NCBI GenBank assembly: GCA_020717885.1
Contig: DYDN01000010.1
Coordinates: 1 to 15,375, forward strand
Direction of reading: 5' to 3'
DNA length: 15,375 nt
Origin: Candidatus Forterrea sp.
GTDB taxonomy: Archaea; Iainarchaeota; Iainarchaeia; Iainarchaeales; JAAZKV01
Shown: piece by piece, positions 12,093 through 15,375 of the stretch
Layout of the letters: each line of letters opens with the position of its first letter
How positions within the stretch are numbered: the first letter of the stretch is position 1
Translations under genes and position numbers: made by a program
The notes under the pieces: generated by a model
Databases searched by the model: none
The model's input: only the letters and a program-made list of their open reading frames with translations
Told to the model about the DNA's origin: nothing

Positions 12093-13763
12093 TCACTCAT
12101 AAGCATAAACACATTTTATTGTTCCGTCTTTTTTTGCTTCAATGTTCGCGTACCCAAGTCCCTCAAAGTGCACCATGCCGGTGGCATTAAGCAGGCTTGG
12201 TGCAGAGAATCCTCGTTTTGTGCTTCCATCACTCATTAATATTTCAACATCAGTCATTTCGTGTACCCATGAAAGAATTGGATTATCAGTTTTTGAGTAT
12301 GAACCAAATGTCGCTTTTCCGCCAAACTCGCTTGCTTCATCAATTTTCGCGTTGAACGCTTTTTTGAATCTTACAAGAGCGCCTTTTCGCTTAGCATATT
12401 TCACCAGCTCTTTTTTGTCAACGAATACTTCCATTATGCCTGTTTCAAATTCAACTTTTTCTCCATAGCACTCACCAGAACCGCTAGCCAAATTATAAAC
12501 ATCCATTTTCACCGCTTCCTCAAAGAAAGGGTACTCCGTTCGCTCTCCAAGCGCCGCTTTGTTCGCCGAAGCGAAATTATCAAGCGTGATTTTTACTTCC
12601 TTCATTGATACGCCGCAATCAGTAATTACTTTTCTTATTGCCTGTGGAGTAAATCCTCTTCGCCTAAAAGCCGTTATTGTTGCCATGCGCGGGTCATCAT
12701 AAGTTTCTACTCCTTTTGCTTCCATGATTTCTTTCATTTTGCTTTTAGAAAGCGTCATGTCCCCGATTTTTGATATCTTCCCAAAGTATTCTGTGTGCGG
12801 GTAGTTCCATTTGAAAATTTCATAAAGCACTTTTTGTTTTTCCTCATTGCTTACATGTTCCTGCCCGCGTATAATAAAATTTATTTCCATGTCGTGGTCA
12901 TCAACAGCACTCGCCAAGTTATATGAAGGCCAAACGTGCATTCCTTTTGCTTTGGGGTTTGGGTGGTACACTTCATCAACCACTTTTGCCATCCACCAGT
13001 CGCGTGTAGATGGATCTTTATTTTTCAAATCAGTTTTGAGTCTAACAACTGCCTCTTCTTCCTTTATTTCGTGCGCAAGCATCTTCTTCCATTCAACCAT
13101 TTGTGCTTTCGCATCTTTTTTTCTGCATGGGCATTCTTTTGATTTCCATATTAGTTCGCGCCATTTCTCTGACTCGCATGAGCAGACATACGCGTTTCCT
13201 TTTTTTATTAGCTCTTCAATTATTTCATAGTATCTATCAAGCCTGTCTGAAGCGTTTCCGACTTCATCAAATTTTATTTTGAGCCACTCAAAATCTCGCA
13301 TGAATTCTTTCTCAATTCCTGCAATCGGCACCTTAACTTTTGGATCAGTGTCATCAAATCGGAGTATGTATTTTCCGTCGTAGCGTTTCACATACTCATC
13401 AGTTAGAACCGCTGGGCGCGCGTGCCCAAAGTGCATTGCTCCGCTGGGATTTGGCGCAACTCGCGTAATTAGTTTCTCGCCTTTTTTTAGCCATTCAAGT
13501 TCAGGGAGTGATTTTTCTTTCTCAACATGTTTTAGTTCCCATCCTTTTGATTCAAATTTTTTATATTCTTCATCAAGCGCATTTTTTTTCATTTTATTTA
13601 CTTCAATAACAGCTTTGCTAATTGCAGGCATTACTTTTTTCAAATCGGATTTAGGAAACAGTGCTTTCACTTTGCCCACAACAGCGCCAATTTGTGCTTC
13701 TCCGCCGTGCTCAAACGCGTTCTTCACTGCATACTTGTGAGCTGTTTTTGTTATTTCTTCCAT
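12093..13763 (-). CDS. gltX: Glutamyl-tRNA synthetase, archaeal type
   Basis: Charges tRNA with glutamate using ATP; in archaea without GlnRS it also makes Glu-tRNA(Gln) for GatDE. The protein has 556 residues: an N-terminal helical domain (about 1-90), the class I catalytic domain with the HIGH-equivalent HFGH (111-114, within PNPSGAMHFGHARPA), RFDDTDPK, and a KMSKS-equivalent near MTLSKSKM; a C-terminal beta-barrel anticodon domain follows. A CSC/CPC cysteine set in the inserted subdomain could bind zinc. The frame is open for 33 codons further upstream, but ATG 13763 gives the family's normal start (MEEITKTAHKYAVKNA) and sits at leaderless distance from a TATA-like box. Confidence 0.96.
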   Translation of the reverse strand: MEEITKTAHKYAVKNAFEHGGEAQIGAVVGKVKALFPKSDLKKVMPAISKAVIEVNKMKKNALDEEYKKFESKGWELKHVEKEKSLPELEWLKKGEKLITRVAPNPSGAMHFGHARPAVLTDEYVKRYDGKYILRFDDTDPKVKVPIAGIEKEFMRDFEWLKIKFDEVGNASDRLDRYYEIIEELIKKGNAYVCSCESEKWRELIWKSKECPCRKKDAKAQMVEWKKMLAHEIKEEEAVVRLKTDLKNKDPSTRDWWMAKVVDEVYHPNPKAKGMHVWPSYNLASAVDDHDMEINFIIRGQEHVSNEEKQKVLYEIFKWNYPHTEYFGKISKIGDMTLSKSKMKEIMEAKGVETYDDPRMATITAFRRRGFTPQAIRKVITDCGVSMKEVKITLDNFASANKAALGERTEYPFFEEAVKMDVYNLASGSGECYGEKVEFETGIMEVFVDKKELVKYAKRKGALVRFKKAFNAKIDEASEFGGKATFGSYSKTDNPILSWVHEMTDVEILMSDGSTKRGFSAPSLLNATGMVHFEGLGYANIEAKKDGTIKCVYAYE

Positions 13764-13783
13764 GATCAGAATAAGTCTCGAAT

Positions 13784-13808
13784 GTTTTTTAATTGTGCTG
13801 AAAAGCAC
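13784..13808 (-). promoter_or_regulatory. Candidate gltX TATA box and small hairpin
   Basis: Minus-strand AATTAAAAAAC (13784-13794) is about 25 bases before ATG 13763, which fits a leaderless transcript. Just upstream, GTGCT/AGCAC arms (13795-13808) form a 5-bp stem with a 4-base loop, which could be the end of the preceding transcript or a binding site. Confidence 0.4.
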
Positions 13809-13815
13809 GCTGGTC

Positions 13816-14061
13816 TCATTTGGGTTCGGCGTGCCAAAATACTGTCGGCTGTTCTGGACCAACTTTGGGGCGTTCTACTCTTTCTTCGCGTAACACAAAC
13901 CCCATTTCAAGTGCCACTTGCTTAAATATTTTAAGTGACTCGGGTGTTACTAAAATTGAACTAAGGGGCAGCGTGTGCTTAGATTTTTTTGCCTGCTCAA
14001 AAATTTCACTAAGAATGTAGTATCTCCAACCAGCATATTTTCTCGAAAGATTTTTTGGCAA
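13816..14061 (-). pseudogene. Downstream half of a frameshifted hypothetical gene
   Basis: An 81-residue frame from a TTG at 14061 to the stop at 13816. It has no acceptable start: the AGGAG before the TTG is only 2 bases away, and an in-frame TAA lies at the A8 tract just upstream. Its beginning, LPKNLSRKYAGWRYYILSEI, reads as a natural continuation of the preceding frame if one A of the A8 tract is removed or skipped (then ...QLKKGALPKNLSRK...). Not recognised as a known family; helical first half, ending in EQPTVFWHAEPK. It is best read together with the next entry as one gene of about 221 residues. Confidence 0.6.
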
Positions 14062-14482
14062 GGCTCCTTTTTTTTAGCTGGAAGTGGGTTTGCATGAACT
14101 TAACTTCAGTTCTTCCTCCGCAAGTTAATGTATTTACTGTTCCAACGGAGCCAGGATAATCTTCCGAAGGTCCATCAGGGGCTAATGCTTTATGCGCCTC
14201 CACAAACTCCAATATTTCTTTTTTCGGCGGATAAAATACCCAGTATTCGCCGACTGTATTCCCTCCCAGCTTAACATATTTTGCAATTATTCCTCTCGGC
14301 TGTCCCTTTTCCTTGCCTCTTTGAAAAGTGACTACTTTGTGTTTCTCAAGAAGAATTGCCTCTCGCCCACTAGAAAGACTTACTTTTATTACATTTTTTC
14401 CCCAAAGGGAAAGCACGCGCCTTGCCCCTAGTGGAAGCGCCCTGAGTGGATTTGAACTTCCTTTAGCAATTTTTGGATGCAT
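14009..14482 (-). CDS. Hypothetical protein, upstream half of a frameshifted gene
   Basis: A 157-residue frame from ATG 14482, 30 bases after the trmB stop. Not recognised. It has basic N-terminal sequence, then alternating strands (KNVIKVSLSS, REAILLEKHKVVTF, GEYWVFYPPKKEILEFVEAH) suggesting an alpha/beta fold, and a conserved-looking TVNTLTCGGRTEVKFMQTHF near residue 119. After residue 138 it crosses an A8 run (14068-14075) and continues for 19 residues of poor character (RSLAKKSFEK...) before a stop, while the neighbouring frame looks protein-like. No Shine-Dalgarno is seen; a T8 run directly precedes the ATG, so the true start is uncertain. Confidence 0.6.
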   Translation of the reverse strand: MHPKIAKGSSNPLRALPLGARRVLSLWGKNVIKVSLSSGREAILLEKHKVVTFQRGKEKGQPRGIIAKYVKLGGNTVGEYWVFYPPKKEILEFVEAHKALAPDGPSEDYPGSVGTVNTLTCGGRTEVKFMQTHFQLKKRSLAKKSFEKICWLEILHS

Positions 14483-14490
14483 AAAAAAAA
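14483..14490 (-). terminator. T8 run between trmB and the hypothetical gene
   Basis: Eight T on the minus strand, 22 bases after the trmB stop and directly against the next ATG. This is consistent with an archaeal T-rich termination site for trmB. Confidence 0.35.
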
Positions 14491-14512
14491 TATTCGGGCA
14501 AGTAATTCAACC

Positions 14513-15253
14513 CTAATAATTTTTTCCTTTTCCCCAGTGATTATCAAAGTAGTGGAGTAGTGTTGTTGCCATTGGCAAGTGGTCAGTGAGTATTGTGAAG
14601 TGGTAGTCAGGTTTTTGTTTCTTAAAATCAGAAATTGCGAGGATTACTTTCTTCCCATCGATTACAAATGCGTTCATTCCGTGGTTGAAATGTTTTACAT
14701 CAGCAACTTCTTTTAGTTTCTTTGAAGGAAATGAATTTAATAATTTTATTGTAATATTCTTTTGTTTTGCTCTCTTGAGCGCATCATGAACTATTTCGTG
14801 TTCATCGGTCAGTTCAGTCAAACCTTGTATGCTTTTATTAGCTTTTAGTAGTTCTTGCCCCAAGATCCTTTCAAAGTCCTGTTTGTCCTTTACTTTCATT
14901 ACTTTTTCGCCAGCCTCATCTTTTCCAAGCACCGCACTATCAAAACTTTCTTTTACATTTACCGCCTCGTCCTCAAGATCCTTAAGCTGGCTTTTTTTCC
15001 CCATCAAAAGTACATCAATTGCTTTTTGTGGTTCTATTGCGCGGTAAAGTTTTGGTCTTCCTTTTATTTCAATTATCAGATTTCTATTAATTAGTTTTTC
15101 AAGTACATCATATACTCTTGTTTTTGGTACTTGCGCGCTCCTTGAAATATCAGGTGCCTCAGCTTCTCGTAAAGTGAAAAGTGTGCTAAGTGTTTTGGCT
15201 TCGTATTCAGTAAGCCCTAATTTTTCAAGAAGTGAGTAAGTTTCCGCATCCAT
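14513..15253 (-). CDS. TrmB-family transcriptional regulator
   Basis: A 247-residue regulator. The N-terminal winged helix (about 7-75 from the chosen start) is typical: LGLTEYEAKTLSTLF, ISRSAQVPKTRVYDVLEKL with the recognition helix, and the wing GRPKLYRAIEPQKAIDVL. A coiled region (about 85-110) leads to a C-terminal alpha/beta domain (about 115-247) with a phospholipase-D-like fold pattern. It is shorter than sugar-binding TrmB of Thermococcus (about 340), so its ligand may differ. ATG 15253 is chosen; a TTG at 15268 would add five residues (MTWFW). A 7-bp palindrome adjoins its TATA box, suggesting autoregulation. No sugar transporter lies nearby in the window. Confidence 0.92.
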   Translation of the reverse strand: MDAETYSLLEKLGLTEYEAKTLSTLFTLREAEAPDISRSAQVPKTRVYDVLEKLINRNLIIEIKGRPKLYRAIEPQKAIDVLLMGKKSQLKDLEDEAVNVKESFDSAVLGKDEAGEKVMKVKDKQDFERILGQELLKANKSIQGLTELTDEHEIVHDALKRAKQKNITIKLLNSFPSKKLKEVADVKHFNHGMNAFVIDGKKVILAISDFKKQKPDYHFTILTDHLPMATTLLHYFDNHWGKGKNY

Positions 15254-15287
15254 CCAAAACCACGTCAAAAAACGCCCAGTAATACAT

Positions 15288-15316
15288 ATACTTGCATAAA
15301 CAAGTATTTAAATTTA
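15288..15316 (-). promoter_or_regulatory. trmB promoter with 7-6-7 palindromic operator
   Basis: Minus-strand TAAATTTAAATA (15305-15316) is a good TATA box. Downstream of it, touching its edge, ATACTTG (15288-15294) and CAAGTAT (15301-15307) form a perfect inverted repeat with a 6-base spacer, between the box and the expected start near 15281. A bound dimer would block TBP/polymerase. The regulator is most simply TrmB itself (inference). Confidence 0.55.
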
Positions 15317-15375
15317 CTTTGAAGTGCTGTGTTGCATTATTCTGTTTGTTGTGGGTTTTGTTTTTTCATTGTTTG

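Noticed and set aside
13764..13862. 33-codon upstream extension of gltX
   Set aside because: It overlaps the preceding gene's end, has no family similarity, and a normal GluRS start with a well-placed TATA-like box exists at 13763.
15337..15375. Short minus-strand frame entering from the right edge (…QTMKKQNPQQTE then TAA)
   Set aside because: Only about 12 codons are in the window, so it could be the C terminus of an upstream gene or chance; nothing to identify it.
1..15375. CRISPR arrays, tRNA or rRNA genes
   Set aside because: No regularly spaced direct repeats, cloverleaf-like segments or rRNA-like sequence were seen in any gap.

Overview
The window looks like the chromosome of an AT-rich archaeon. 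It carries archaeal/eukaryotic-type ribosomal proteins (eS6, eS24, eS27/S31, eS28, eL24, L7Ae), archaeal initiation factors (aIF2-gamma, aIF5B), RNA polymerase subunit Rpo7, Spt4, Kae1, an archaeal-type GluRS and a TrmB-family regulator. Many starts have GGTGA Shine-Dalgarno sites and TATA-like boxes. Small hypothetical genes and diverged core proteins make a DPANN-type lineage plausible, but no single marker here proves it.

Layout, in minus-strand transcription order (right to left). (1) 15375-11210: trmB with a palindrome at its promoter; an unrecognised gene split by a frameshift at an A8 run; gltX; a 41-codon small ORF; a GNAT acetyltransferase; a DUF2061 membrane protein. (2) 10150-11198, plus strand: a two-gene island with a small basic protein and a protein made of NUMOD3-like repeats plus a sigma-region-4-like C-terminal HTH. 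(3) 9958-319: one long translation/transcription superoperon, L7Ae - eS28 - eL24 - Ndk - Ndk-like paralogue - aIF5B - eS6 - aIF2-gamma - PIN nuclease - Rpo7 - Spt4 - eS24 - eS27 - CPBP protease - Kae1. The order is close to the euryarchaeal one, with two insertions (the Ndk-like gene and the CPBP protease) and one absence (the DUF359 dephospho-CoA kinase gene usual between spt4 and eS24). (4) 1-318: the start of a probable IS transposase running off the left edge, and a 216-base non-coding stretch dense in hairpins.

The superoperon couples ribosome assembly, initiator-tRNA delivery and subunit joining (aIF2-gamma, aIF5B), transcription (Rpo7, Spt4), NTP balance (Ndk) and tRNA t6A modification (Kae1). 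Internal promoters probably subdivide it upstream of eS6, rpo7 and the CPBP gene.

The most unusual points are: a Kpn-loop-deleted Ndk paralogue next to ndk; a roughly 115-residue histidine-rich N-terminal extension on an aIF2-gamma that has also lost its zinc-knuckle cysteines; the plus-strand repeat/HTH gene pair; the frameshifted gene upstream of gltX; substitutions at conserved Kae1 positions; and clear inverted repeats at the trmB and CPBP promoters.
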